Source of the DNA: Romeriopsis sp046049545 | Lineage (GTDB): Bacteria > Cyanobacteriota > Cyanobacteriia > Leptolyngbyales > Leptolyngbyaceae | Direction of reading: 5' to 3' | Assembly (NCBI GenBank): GCA_046049545.1 | Contig: JBJORF010000007.1 | Location: forward strand, 13,500-77,499 | Length of the DNA stretch: 64,000 nucleotides | Shown here: positions 9,501-18,690 of the stretch, piece after piece | How the letters are laid out: each line of letters opens with the position of its first letter | Position numbering within the stretch: the stretch's first letter is position 1 | Notes under the pieces: model-generated | Seen by the model: only the letters and a program-made list of their open reading frames with translations | Database searches by the model: none | Told to the model about the DNA's origin: nothing | Made by a program: the position numbers and the translations under genes

Positions 9501-12500
9501 ATTACTGGGCCAGGGGGGCGATCGCTAGCCCCCTCGATCAGCGCCGATGGCAGTGTGATTGCCTTTGTCAGCGATGGCGCACTCACAGCCAATGACACCA
9601 ATGGCGGCAGTGATATCTACGTTTGGCGATCGGCGACAGGCAACGTCGAACTGGTCAGCACGAACCCCGGCGGCACCAGCACCAGCCTCAGTGCCGGAGT
9701 TCTGAACCAAGGCTCCTTCCGCCCCATGGTCAGTGCCGATGGCCAATTTGTGGTGTTCAGCAGTACGGGCACAGATCTGGTCGCCAATGATCTGAATGGC
9801 AATCTGTTGGATATCTTCCGACGGGGTCTCGGCGCGGGGGGCAGCACCCAGTTAATCAGTCGCCAAACCAGCGGCGACAGCGGCAACGGCAGCAGCGACA
9901 ATGCCGTGATCAGCGGCGATGGTCGTTACATTGGCTTCACCAGCACCAGCAGCAACCTCGATACCCGCGATGGCAACGGCGCGGTGGAAGATGTCTTCCT
10001 CTGGGATGGTCAGGCCAATCGGGTACGGCTCCTCAGTGTCGATGCCACCAATGTCACCAGCGGCAACCAGCGATCGCGCACCGTCGCCCTTGACCGGGGG
10101 GGCAACTACGTCACCTTTGAGACCGATGCGGCCAACCTCGTCGCCGGGGACTTCAACGGCGCGCGCGACGTGGTCGGCGTACCGATCCAACCCTTGATTA
10201 CCCTCGACCTCCTGGACAATACCGCCACCGAAGGCGGAGTCCCCAACAATGGGGTCTATCAAATCAATCGCAGCGATGCCACCGACGCGATTACGCTTCA
10301 GGTCACCGTAACCAGTCTCACGACGGCCGCCTTGACGGACTATCAGTTAGTGCCCAGCATCGCCGGAGTCACCGTCACCAACGGCGGCCCCAATCGCTAC
10401 GATGTCACCCTGCCCGTGAATGTGGGCCTTGTTGATCTCGTCGTTACCCCCGTCGATGATGCGATCGCCGAGGCCGATGAACTGCTCCAACTCCGGTTGG
10501 AATCCGGCATTGGTTACACCGCGCGGAATCTTTCTACCAGCAGCGTAACGATCGCCGCCAATGACACCACCGTCAACCAGCTCGGCGATAGCGGCGAAGG
10601 CTCCCTGCGCCAAGCCCTGCTCAACGCCAATGCCACCCCGGAACTCGATATCATCGTCTTCCAACTGCCGGGGACGGGCCAAGATTTGCGCGTGATTAAT
10701 CTGGCCAGCGCCCTGCCGACGATCACCGCCCCCGTCGCCCTCGATGCCACCTTCCAAGCGGGCTATGTCGGGGGCCGCCCCGTGGTCGAGCTGAACGGCA
10801 GCGCGATCGCCGGAGCGGCCAACGGTCTGACCCTGAACAGCGATGGCAACATCGTCCGGGGCTTACAGATTCGTGGCTTCCAAGGCGATGGGATCGCGAT
10901 TTCCGGCAGCAATAACGAAATCGGTAACCGCACCAATTCGCTCCAGGGCAACGTGGTTAAGGACAACGGGGGCGCAGGGATTAACGTGATTTCCGGCAAT
11001 AACAACCGGATCACCGCCAACGCCTTGAGCAACAACACCGGGCTGGGCATTGACTTAGGCAATGACCAACGCACCGCCAACGACTTGGGCGATGGCGATA
11101 CCGGAGCCAACAACCGCCAGAACTTCCCCGTCCTGACGATCGCCGAACCGAATGCCACAGGGGGCGCAACCGTCAGCGGTACGTTTAACGGCTTAGCCGA
11201 CAGCACCTACGAACTCGAACTGTTCCGATCAACTTCCACCACCGCCGTCACCGACGAAGGCGAAACCTTCCTCAGCCGCCTCACCGTCACCACCGATGCG
11301 ACGGGAAATGCGACCTTTAACACCACCTTAGAAGGGATTACCAGCGGGCTGATCTTCGCGACGGCCACCGATGCCACAGGCAACACGTCGGAATTTTCCA
11401 ATGGTCTGACGATCGGCATTCCGACGGTCTCGATCACCGCGATTGCCCCAAGCAGCCAACCGGAAGGTAACAGCGCCACTACCAACTTCAAATTCCAGAT
11501 CAGCCTCTCCCAGCCCAGCACCCAAGATACGACCGTCACCTACAGCACCCGTAACGGCACGGCGATCGCGGGCGAAGATTATACCGCTGTGACCAACGCC
11601 ACCGCCGTGATTAGCGCGGGCGGCACATCGGTCGATGTGTTGGTCGGGGCCACGGGCGATACGGGGTTTGAACCCGATGAAACCTTCACTGTGGAGGTTG
11701 TGGCGGTCAGCGCCAATGCCGCCCTGATTGCCAACGCACCGACCAACAGCGCCACCGCAACGATCACCAACGATGACGCGCAGCCGCTGCCCCAGGTGAC
11801 GATCGCCCCGAGCAGTCCAACGGTCGGGGAAGCCGCAGGCAATGCTGGATTTAATATCACCCTCAGCCGCGTGCCTGATCAAGCCGTCACCGTGCGGTAC
11901 CGCACGATCGACGGCACCGCGACCAGCGGCAGCGACTTCACGGGCACCACCACAGGCAGCATCACCTTTGCCGCCGGCACCACCAGCCTGACCCAAGCGA
12001 TCGCCGTCCCGATCCTGAACGACAGCCTCCGCGAAGCGAACGAAACCTTCAGCGTCGAACTCCTCGACAATCCCACCAATGCCGTCTTGGGCACCACCAC
12101 CAGCGCCACAGGCACGATCGTCGATGACAACGACGCCCAGCCCAGCCTGCGGCTCACGCCGCTGGATGCGCGCAAACTCGAAGGCGATACAGGCACCACC
12201 GCCTTCACCTTCAATGTCACCCTCTCCGCTGCCACGGGGCAACCCGTCACGGTGAACTACGCCACCACCGATGGCACCGCCGTTTCCACTGGGGCACAGC
12301 CCGACTTCACCGCCGTCACTGGCACCTTGACCTTCGCCCCCGGCACCCCACTGACCCAGACCGTAACGGTACTGGTCAATGGCGAGAAGATCGATGAAGC
12401 CCGAGAGCAGTTCAACCTGGTCTTGAGCAATCCAACCAATGCCACACTGCTCCCCGCCCAGGCCACGGCGATCGGCGAAATCCTCCCCGACGATCCCTTC

Positions 12501-15236
12501 GCCCAACCGATCGTCACCGTCGAACGCCCGACCCCGCCAACCGTCCAGGAAGGCGACGGCACGATTCCGGAGAATGTCGCGCAGTTTGTGATCAAACTTG
12601 ATCGACCCGCCGTCGAAAGCGTCCTGGTCACCTACGAAACCCTGGACGGCACCGCCACAGCCAGCGATCGTGACTATCAGGGCAGCAGCGGCACGATCCT
12701 CATTGCCGCTGGTGAATCCCAAAAAATTGTGCCCGTCACGGTGCGGGGCGATCGCAAGGCCGAAACCGACGAAACCTTCTCGCTCAAGCTGATCAGCGCC
12801 ACCCGTGCCAGCCTCGGCACGGCCACGGAAGCCAGCGTCACGATTTTGAATGACGATCAGCCGCCCGTACCGAAGCTCCAACTGACCTCCGTATCGAGCG
12901 CCCAAACCGAAGCCGAAGCTGTCACCAATCCCTATCAGTTCCGGGTCGAACTGATCGACGGCGATCTGAGCCAACCGATTAGCGTCAGCTACAGCACCGT
13001 TGATGGCACCGCGATCGCGGGTCAGGACTACGTGGCCACCACGGGCCAATTGACCTTCGACGGCAGCACGGGCACCGTGCAATTCATCAGCGTCAACGGC
13101 TTGGATGACACCACGATCGAACCGAATGAAACCTTCTCACTGCGGTTGAGCAATCCCACAGGTGGGGCACAGTTGACCAGCAACGATGCCACAATCACCA
13201 TCTTCGAAAACGACACCCCGCCGCCGCAACCACCCCAGCCGCCCGTTCCGCCACCCCAGCCGCCAACGCCCCCGGTTCCACCACCCCAACCACCCACTCC
13301 ACCCGTTCCACCGCCCCAGCCGCCAACACCCCCGGTTCCACCACCCCAACCACCCACTCCACCCGTTCCACCACCCCAGCCACCCGCTCCGCGCCCGATC
13401 GGGAACAATCCGGTCGCCAGCACCAATGGCAATACCGATGTCTTCTGGCGCAACCGTCAAACAGGGGAGAACGTAATCTGGCGCACCGATCGTACGCCAG
13501 CCTTTAACCGTGTTGATTTGCTCACCACACCGGGGAATGAATGGGATCTCGTCGCCAGTAGCGACTTCGATCGCGATGGCGACAATGATTTGCTATGGCA
13601 AAACCGCCGATCGGGCCTAGCGGTCATTTGGGTCATGGAAGGCGAACAACTGCAACGCAGCAGTATTTTGCCCAGCCTGCCAACAACCTGGGCAATCCAG
13701 CGCGTCGGCGACATCACCAACGACGGCTTTGCGGACATCTTCTGGCGCAATCAAGTCACTGGGGAAAACCTCCTCTGGCAAATGAATGGGGCGACTTTCG
13801 GGAGCCAAATCGGCCTCCCCACCGCCGCCGACCTCGACTGGAAACTGCGCGGCATCGCCGACATGAACCAAGACAATCAAGTTGACTTGATCTGGCGCAA
13901 CCAACGCACAGGCGATAACGGTGTCTGGATCATGAATGGCGCGACGATCGCCCAGATTGCCACGCTGCCGAAAATTGATGACATCAACTGGCAACTCGCA
14001 GCGGTCGCCGATTTCACCCGGGACAATCGCCCCGACCTGCTCTGGCGCAACACCCAGAACGGCAGTGTGGTGATTTGGACATTGAACGGCTTGGCCCTTG
14101 ACCGAGGCAACTTGGTCGGCAACGTCCCCGATCCGAACTGGACCGTCGTTGATACTGGCGACTTCAACCGCGACGGCAGCCGCGACCTCTTCTGGCGCAA
14201 CACCCAGTCCGGCGAAAATGCCGTTTGGTATCTGAACGATCGCGAATTCGGGATGGGCGTTTTCTTGCCCAGCACCAGCCCCGGCCTCCAACTCGCTGCC
14301 GTCAGGGACTTCAACGGTGACGGCGATCTCGACTTCGCTTGGCACAGCTTCACCAGCGGTGAAACCTTCCTCTGGCGCAGTCGTGGCGGCAGTCCCTTTG
14401 CCAGCGGTCAATTGCTCCCCCGCGTCAATGATCTCAACTGGCAAGTCGAAGCCAGCGGTGACTTCAATGGGGATGGCATTGGCGATCTGTTCTGGCTCAA
14501 TGGCGTGACTCGCGAGACGGTGGTTTGGATCATGGGGAATGGTCAGCCGACGGCCGTGATCGCGGGCCCGAAGGTCGATGATAATGGCTGGAAAGTCGGC
14601 GGCTCCGGCGACTTCGATCGCGATGGCGATGCCGATCTGTTCTGGTACAACACCCGCACCCAGCGCACGGGCCTCTGGGAAATGCAGGGCGGTAGCTATC
14701 GCCGCGCGATCGCCAGTACCCCCAGTCTTCCCGAATCCGCTTGGACACCCCTAGCAGTCGATGACTTCGATCGCGATGGCAATCCCGATATTCTGTTGAA
14801 AAACAGCCGCACGGGGAACGTCGGCATCTGGAAGATGAGCGGGTTCAACTACATCAGTGCCTACAACCTGCCCACCGTAGATGCGAAGTGGGAATTTCTC
14901 GGCGTGGGCGATTTCAACGGCGATCGCTCGCCCGATATCCTCTGGCGCAACCTGACTACCCAGGAAACAGCGATCTGGCGACTCGAAGGCGCGACTTACG
15001 ACATCCGCAACTTCAGCTTGATTCCGCCATTCCTCAACAGCCAATGGCAAGTGCGCGGCATTAGCGACTTCAACCAAGACGGCTTCGAGGATATCCTCTG
15101 GTACAACCAAGCCACCGGGAATCAGCGGATCTGGTACATGAAGAATGGAGCCCAGTTTGGCGCATCGGTGCCGCTGTTCACGATCGCCGATCTCGACTGG
15201 CAAATTGAAGGACTCGATAACTTCGGCACAGTTTAA
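6600..15236 (+). CDS. giant DUF4347 / beta-propeller / Calx-beta / FG-GAP repeat protein
   Basis: The 2878-residue product reads as a modular surface or exported protein. Residues about 47-205 form a DUF4347 domain (IVFVDRG, KILSHGQDG, LLLYGCNVAQ). Residues about 219-1195 hold many PD40/TolB-like propeller blades with the pattern ISADGRYVAF...DVF. A Calx-beta-like domain follows, then a segment with GEGSLRQALLNAN and a right-handed beta-helix (about 1326-1500). Five Calx-beta domains (about 1616-2205) share the (D/R)GTA pattern and end in NDD/ENDT. A proline hinge (about 2206-2266) leads to about twelve FG-GAP/VCBS-like repeats (DFDRDGDND, FWRN) resembling calcium-binding loops. ATG at 6600 was chosen because AGGAG lies at 6587-6591; the frame also opens at an upstream TTG at 6576. 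No N-terminal signal peptide is visible, so type I secretion is possible; no transporter genes are nearby. Function in adhesion or cell-surface organisation is inference. Confidence 0.9.
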   Translation: MEFAGFSPRQRAALDTGLTAAINGYGPAETPGLTLDPTSMGQRSGQIVFVDRGIADYERLADSFRDRAEVVLLDPAQTAIAQITQTLLQRSGLQSIKILSHGQDGALKLGADWLSFDNLNQYHSQIQSWGQALAADGDLLLYGCNVAQSQRGQAFIQRLSQLTGADVAASRNLTGNAESGGDWILESTIGTIAASRSGDLPIAWRGTLGPELLSQVVANSDSTGGSLNNQQAISADGRYTVFSSKADNLTSLTSGTIADGNGAEDVFLYDRQNQVIEVMSLAKSVNLSTANGASSAPVISANGRYVAFLSTATNLVDPPLSAASTVQNVYTYDRTTNQMTLVSAAIAPGQRGDSSGLSMSPDGRFIAFVSQANDLSTLAPDNNGFADVYVWDREAPDTTKVTPISLNSSFSDTANGASGKPVISGPDSAGVYRIAFVSSATNIADPGGDNSPNQDVFVRRLDDLSLEWISKPSGTGNANGNADSPSISADGRRVAFTSTASNLIANDNNSAQDVFVWSFGEAVPLRLVSANPTGNVPQVPVVGGGLGGGSTTANASTNPVISADGRYVAFDSGATDLVAGDTNAKRDVFLRDLTSNTTQLISQTAGGNGGNGDSSNATIGIDTSGANPVVRVGFTTAATDLIANDTNNRSDVLIRTIDGAAATTQLITRSTQASAAPGDSGPAQISANGSAIAFASLSGQLSNDADTNAAEDIFVTSVENPAIALASKRVADLPAKTGNNVSTIGNPRNVISDNGQFAVFTSRASNLVADDTNAQGNDVFRRDLGSGAVTLISRVNGSGAVGNGDSSSAVINGDGSGVAFSSNASNLVTGDTNNLADVFVWNGSGANPSLRLISRNGSTASNGNSLVEDISANGLVVFSSTASNLAAADANGAVEDIFLWNPATPDTLTLLSRNANGKSSEAAISRDGRYVVFTSEASNLVAGDTNGVSDVFRYDVTTGTVIRVSQAITGPGGRSLAPSISADGSVIAFVSDGALTANDTNGGSDIYVWRSATGNVELVSTNPGGTSTSLSAGVLNQGSFRPMVSADGQFVVFSSTGTDLVANDLNGNLLDIFRRGLGAGGSTQLISRQTSGDSGNGSSDNAVISGDGRYIGFTSTSSNLDTRDGNGAVEDVFLWDGQANRVRLLSVDATNVTSGNQRSRTVALDRGGNYVTFETDAANLVAGDFNGARDVVGVPIQPLITLDLLDNTATEGGVPNNGVYQINRSDATDAITLQVTVTSLTTAALTDYQLVPSIAGVTVTNGGPNRYDVTLPVNVGLVDLVVTPVDDAIAEADELLQLRLESGIGYTARNLSTSSVTIAANDTTVNQLGDSGEGSLRQALLNANATPELDIIVFQLPGTGQDLRVINLASALPTITAPVALDATFQAGYVGGRPVVELNGSAIAGAANGLTLNSDGNIVRGLQIRGFQGDGIAISGSNNEIGNRTNSLQGNVVKDNGGAGINVISGNNNRITANALSNNTGLGIDLGNDQRTANDLGDGDTGANNRQNFPVLTIAEPNATGGATVSGTFNGLADSTYELELFRSTSTTAVTDEGETFLSRLTVTTDATGNATFNTTLEGITSGLIFATATDATGNTSEFSNGLTIGIPTVSITAIAPSSQPEGNSATTNFKFQISLSQPSTQDTTVTYSTRNGTAIAGEDYTAVTNATAVISAGGTSVDVLVGATGDTGFEPDETFTVEVVAVSANAALIANAPTNSATATITNDDAQPLPQVTIAPSSPTVGEAAGNAGFNITLSRVPDQAVTVRYRTIDGTATSGSDFTGTTTGSITFAAGTTSLTQAIAVPILNDSLREANETFSVELLDNPTNAVLGTTTSATGTIVDDNDAQPSLRLTPLDARKLEGDTGTTAFTFNVTLSAATGQPVTVNYATTDGTAVSTGAQPDFTAVTGTLTFAPGTPLTQTVTVLVNGEKIDEAREQFNLVLSNPTNATLLPAQATAIGEILPDDPFAQPIVTVERPTPPTVQEGDGTIPENVAQFVIKLDRPAVESVLVTYETLDGTATASDRDYQGSSGTILIAAGESQKIVPVTVRGDRKAETDETFSLKLISATRASLGTATEASVTILNDDQPPVPKLQLTSVSSAQTEAEAVTNPYQFRVELIDGDLSQPISVSYSTVDGTAIAGQDYVATTGQLTFDGSTGTVQFISVNGLDDTTIEPNETFSLRLSNPTGGAQLTSNDATITIFENDTPPPQPPQPPVPPPQPPTPPVPPPQPPTPPVPPPQPPTPPVPPPQPPTPPVPPPQPPAPRPIGNNPVASTNGNTDVFWRNRQTGENVIWRTDRTPAFNRVDLLTTPGNEWDLVASSDFDRDGDNDLLWQNRRSGLAVIWVMEGEQLQRSSILPSLPTTWAIQRVGDITNDGFADIFWRNQVTGENLLWQMNGATFGSQIGLPTAADLDWKLRGIADMNQDNQVDLIWRNQRTGDNGVWIMNGATIAQIATLPKIDDINWQLAAVADFTRDNRPDLLWRNTQNGSVVIWTLNGLALDRGNLVGNVPDPNWTVVDTGDFNRDGSRDLFWRNTQSGENAVWYLNDREFGMGVFLPSTSPGLQLAAVRDFNGDGDLDFAWHSFTSGETFLWRSRGGSPFASGQLLPRVNDLNWQVEASGDFNGDGIGDLFWLNGVTRETVVWIMGNGQPTAVIAGPKVDDNGWKVGGSGDFDRDGDADLFWYNTRTQRTGLWEMQGGSYRRAIASTPSLPESAWTPLAVDDFDRDGNPDILLKNSRTGNVGIWKMSGFNYISAYNLPTVDAKWEFLGVGDFNGDRSPDILWRNLTTQETAIWRLEGATYDIRNFSLIPPFLNSQWQVRGISDFNQDGFEDILWYNQATGNQRIWYMKNGAQFGASVPLFTIADLDWQIEGLDNFGTV
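13261..13380 (+). repeat. 60-bp direct repeat coding for the proline hinge
   Basis: Two adjacent 60-nt units differ at only two positions and encode PPTPPVPPPQ-type decapeptides, so each 60-nt unit holds two decapeptides. A shorter degenerate stretch precedes it from about 13216. The near-identity suggests recent unequal duplication that keeps frame. Confidence 0.92.
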
Positions 15237-15272
15237 GCCTGCGGTCGAACGCACCCACTCAAGCCTGCGCTC

Positions 15273-15307
15273 AACGGTTGTCGATGACTGGACAACCGTT
15301 ATTTTTT
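15273..15307 (+). terminator. intrinsic terminator of the DUF4347 gene
   Basis: AACGGTTGTC pairs perfectly with GACAACCGTT across an 8-nt loop and is followed by A then six T residues. It lies 36 bp after the stop codon. Confidence 0.88.
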
Positions 15308-15409
15308 GTTGGGGTTTGAGCTGGGGCGATTGGCCTTGGCCGTTGCGTACTGGAAATCGGTATGATCAAGGGCGGCCAAAACTGCGCGCACATTGCCCGA
15401 TCGCTTGTC

Positions 15410-16126
15410 ATGCAAATTACTTTTGTCTTAGTTGAACCCGAAGAACCCGCCAATATTGGGGCCGCTGCCCGCGCGATGTTTACCATGGGACATCACGATA
15501 TGCGATTGGTGCGACCCAAAACCGATCATTTGGGAGAAAAGGCAAGGGTTTTAGCCCATGGCTGTCAGGAATTATTGGAGCAGGCGATCGTCTTCGATAA
15601 CCTACCAGCAGCGTTGCATGATGTCGATTTGGCCTGTGCCACGACCGCGCGCCACCGTCAAGAAAAGCTGCACTACATTCCGATCCGCGATTTACCCAGT
15701 CAATTACAAAATAAAGCCCCGGCCCTAAATCGCGTAGCGATCGTATTCGGCGGTGAGCGATCGGGCCTGAATCGCCAAGACATAGCCCAATGCGATCTAA
15801 TTACGAATATCCCCCAAGCCTGCACCTATCCATCGCTCAACCTATCGCAGGCGGTGATGGTGTTTAGCTATGTTTTTTCCGAAGCCCAAACCACGGTGCA
15901 AATCAAAGATCAACGCTTAAATCAGGCAACGATGCCTGTGGCGCAGTACGATCGACTCAAAGCCGATATGCTGAATTTAATGCAGCGAATTGGTTTAACC
16001 GAGCGTAATCAAACCTACGTGATGCAGGCATTAGCCCGGTTAGCTTACGAGGATTTGTATTTGCTGCACAACATTCGCAGCAGCATCGATCGGGCAATTG
16101 ATCAAACCCACGATCGGCCACAATGA
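15410..16126 (+). CDS. TrmH/TrmJ-family RNA methyltransferase
   Basis: A SPOUT-class, SAM-dependent ribose 2'-O-methyltransferase, close to TrmJ, which modifies position 32 of tRNA. The N-terminal FVLVEPEEPANIGAAARAM matches the TrmJ start. The SAM-binding trefoil knot is represented by VFGGERSGL and by IPQACTYPSLNLSQAV. Length from this start is 238 residues. The frame also has an ATG at 15362 giving 16 extra residues, with GGAAA close upstream; homology favours 15410. A second TrmJ-like protein lies at 62930-63682, so this paralogue may have another RNA target. The stop codon sits in a 13-bp tandem repeat. Confidence 0.85.
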   Translation: MQITFVLVEPEEPANIGAAARAMFTMGHHDMRLVRPKTDHLGEKARVLAHGCQELLEQAIVFDNLPAALHDVDLACATTARHRQEKLHYIPIRDLPSQLQNKAPALNRVAIVFGGERSGLNRQDIAQCDLITNIPQACTYPSLNLSQAVMVFSYVFSEAQTTVQIKDQRLNQATMPVAQYDRLKADMLNLMQRIGLTERNQTYVMQALARLAYEDLYLLHNIRSSIDRAIDQTHDRPQ

Positions 16127-16174
16127 GCGACCGTCATGAGCCACCGTCATGAGCCACCGTCATAAGCCACCGTG
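16123..16174. repeat. tandem repeat, 4 x 13 bp, starting at a stop codon
   Basis: Units ATGAGCGACCGTC, ATGAGCCACCGTC (twice) and ATAAGCCACCGTG follow each other. The TGA stop of the upstream methyltransferase gene (16124-16126) is inside the first unit. Confidence 0.92.
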
Positions 16175-16326
16175 AAGACTCAGTGAAGACCCAGGCCCTC
16201 GCCCAATCGCATTCCATACCCGAAAATTTCACGCCGATGCCCGATAGTGCGCATAGCACAGGGGCACAATAGGCACAGCAGGGGCAATTGTATCTCTTAC
16301 AAGATCATTGAGTCTCAGAAATTAAT

Positions 16327-17481
16327 ATGCTGACAGAACAACGTTGTTGGACGATGGCAGGTGGTTGGACAGGGCCGCTAGGCGAATGGAGCGACGGCGG
16401 TTGGGCGAACAGTGATGCGCGATCGCAGCTCATTTTATGTTTTGGCAGTCCGGCACTAATCAACCAACTGAGTTGGCGACAGGACTTACAACACCATTAT
16501 CCAAACGCAGTGCTATTGGGCTGTTCCACGGCGGGAGAAATCGCTGGAACGACCGTACACGATGAGGCAGTTGTCGTGACGATTGTCCGATTTGAATCAA
16601 CTCAAATTAAGACCTACCCGCTCACAATGACGGCAGGTGAAACGAGCCTTGCTGTCGGGGAAAAGATTGGCCAACAAATTGACCCAGAAAATCTGGCCCA
16701 TGTTTTTGTTCTATCGGATGGCTTGCAGGTCAACGGCAGCGATCTTGTCCGGGGGATTCAGCAGTATCTACCCGCAGGCGTTACGTTAACTGGTGGCTTA
16801 TCCGGCGACGGCGATCGCTTTGAGAAAACCTATGTTTTGCTCAATGATACCTTGGCGACCGGAATGATCGCTGCCGTTGGTTTATACGGTGATCGCTTAC
16901 AGGTGGGTTATGGTTCTCTGGGCGGCTGGACCGCGTTTGGCCCCGAGCGGCAGATCACAAAATCCACGGGCAACGTCCTTTACGAATTGGACGACAAACC
17001 CGCCTTAGAGCTCTATAAGAGCTATTTAGCCGAACATGCAGCGGACTTGCCCGCAGCGGGATTACTCTTTCCATTAAGCCTAAAAACCCAATCCACAGCG
17101 GGGCTGGTACGCACAATTCTTGCAGTTGATGAAACCCATCAAAGCATGACCTTCGCGGGTGATCTGCCAGAAGGCAGTACCGCCCAACTGATGCACGCCA
17201 GTTTCGATCGCTTGGTCGATGGCGCAATGCAGGCGGCGGAAATCAGCATTCAAACTCTGGAGACCCCAGCAGAATTGGCAATTTTGATCAGCTGTGTGGG
17301 CCGCAAGCTGGTTTTACAGCAGCGCATTGAAGAAGAAGTCGAGGGTGTGCAGGAAGTCCTCGGTGATCAATCCCGGATCACGGGGTTCTATTCCTACGGT
17401 GAAATTGCGCCATTTGCCCCCGGCGCGCCCTGTGAATTACACAATCAAACGATGACGATTACCACGTTCACCGAGCGTTAG
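16327..17481 (+). CDS. FIST domain sensory protein
   Basis: A 384-residue soluble protein with an N-terminal FIST domain and a FIST C-terminal domain. FIST domains are signal-sensing modules believed to bind small ligands. Features seen: LILCFGSPAL, LLGCSTAGEI (about residues 63-73), VFVLSDGLQVNGSDLVRG, the glycine-rich TLTGGLSGDGDRF, and the C-terminal GFYSYGEIAPF that typifies FIST_C. There is no signal peptide or membrane segment. Its stop is 3 bp before the start of a histidine kinase gene, so the two form an operon and the FIST protein is probably the sensory input of that kinase (inference). Confidence 0.92.
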   Translation: MLTEQRCWTMAGGWTGPLGEWSDGGWANSDARSQLILCFGSPALINQLSWRQDLQHHYPNAVLLGCSTAGEIAGTTVHDEAVVVTIVRFESTQIKTYPLTMTAGETSLAVGEKIGQQIDPENLAHVFVLSDGLQVNGSDLVRGIQQYLPAGVTLTGGLSGDGDRFEKTYVLLNDTLATGMIAAVGLYGDRLQVGYGSLGGWTAFGPERQITKSTGNVLYELDDKPALELYKSYLAEHAADLPAAGLLFPLSLKTQSTAGLVRTILAVDETHQSMTFAGDLPEGSTAQLMHASFDRLVDGAMQAAEISIQTLETPAELAILISCVGRKLVLQQRIEEEVEGVQEVLGDQSRITGFYSYGEIAPFAPGAPCELHNQTMTITTFTER

Positions 17482-17484
17482 CCC

Positions 17485-18690
17485 ATGCAAGATTCAGAAT
17501 TGCACCGCTTACTCAAACGTCAGTTAAAACGTCACGTCGGGGATATCGGCGCAATATCAAGTGAATGGCAGTCCCTTATTTCAGCGGTCAATGATGCGTA
17601 TTGCCAGGCCGATGACAATCGTCGCCGCCTGGAACACACGCTGGAAATCACATCACAGGAGCTGCTGCAAGCCAATACGGATTTGCAGCAGACCCTGCAA
17701 TCGGTCGAACAGCAGGTAAGCGACCGTACCGCCGAATTAACCGCGAGCAACCAATCGCTATCGGAAACCCTCTGCCAGCTTCAAGTCGCCCAATCGCATC
17801 TCATTCAAGCGGAAAAAATGTCCTCTTTGGGACAAGTTGCCGCAGGCGTTGCCCATGAGATTAATAATCCCATCGCATTCATCCAGGGCAATTTGTATCA
17901 TGTTGACCGATATATCGATTCTTTATTGGAATTAATTCAGGCTTACCAAGCACAATACCCATCACCGCCTGAATGTATTCAGGCGATTGAGGAAGCAGTT
18001 GATTGGGCATTTCTCCGTCAAGATTTGCCCCAATTGACGGCTTCTATGCGCAATGGTGCCACCAGAATTACCACGATCGTGAATGCGTTGCGGTCATTTT
18101 CGCGGTTGGGCGAATCGGATTGGAAGGCGATTGACTTACGTGAAAGTCTACGAAGCACGATGACCATTCTGAATCAACGCTTAAATCAAAATCCAAATCG
18201 GCCGATCGCGGTGCACTGGATCGGTTCCGCGCCGCCAAAAATTGAATGTCATGCCAGTCAGATCAATCAAGCATTGCTCAACATTCTCAACAACGCGATC
18301 GACGCATTATCCGAATCGCAAAAATTCGATGGTCAATCATCATCCGTCACACCGCCAGCACAAGTGAGATCGGCCTTGAACAGCAGCGCATTATTGCCCG
18401 ATGAGCAACAGTGGCTCGAACATCAATCGCTGCCGACTCTGTGGATTTGCACCGAAACTGATGGTCAGGGTCAGTTAATCGTTCGCCTGATTGATAATGG
18501 TATTGGGATTAAGCCGCTAGTGCAACCGAAGATTTTTGATCCATTTTTCACCACAAAGCCCATTGGCAGCGGTATTGGCATGGGCCTAGCAACAAGTCAC
18601 CAAATTATCACGAAGCTCCATCAAGGCGAACTCAATTGCCGATCGGTCGCCGGAATCGGAACCGTTTTCGCAATTACGTTGCACGTTTAA
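17485..18690 (+). CDS. sensor histidine kinase paired with FIST protein
   Basis: A 401-residue cytoplasmic histidine kinase. The first 110 residues are largely helical and look like a coiled coil, with no membrane segment and no PAS or GAF domain. The phosphoacceptor is His124 in GVAHEINNPIAF. The catalytic domain has the N box NQALLNILNNAIDAL (261-275), G1 box DNGIGI (337-342), F box FDPFFTTKP (351-359) and G2 box GSGIGMGL (361-368). An insertion of about 40 polar residues sits between the N and G1 boxes. No response regulator gene is adjacent. It converges on and overlaps the next gene by 4 bp. Confidence 0.94.
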   Translation: MQDSELHRLLKRQLKRHVGDIGAISSEWQSLISAVNDAYCQADDNRRRLEHTLEITSQELLQANTDLQQTLQSVEQQVSDRTAELTASNQSLSETLCQLQVAQSHLIQAEKMSSLGQVAAGVAHEINNPIAFIQGNLYHVDRYIDSLLELIQAYQAQYPSPPECIQAIEEAVDWAFLRQDLPQLTASMRNGATRITTIVNALRSFSRLGESDWKAIDLRESLRSTMTILNQRLNQNPNRPIAVHWIGSAPPKIECHASQINQALLNILNNAIDALSESQKFDGQSSSVTPPAQVRSALNSSALLPDEQQWLEHQSLPTLWICTETDGQGQLIVRLIDNGIGIKPLVQPKIFDPFFTTKPIGSGIGMGLATSHQIITKLHQGELNCRSVAGIGTVFAITLHV

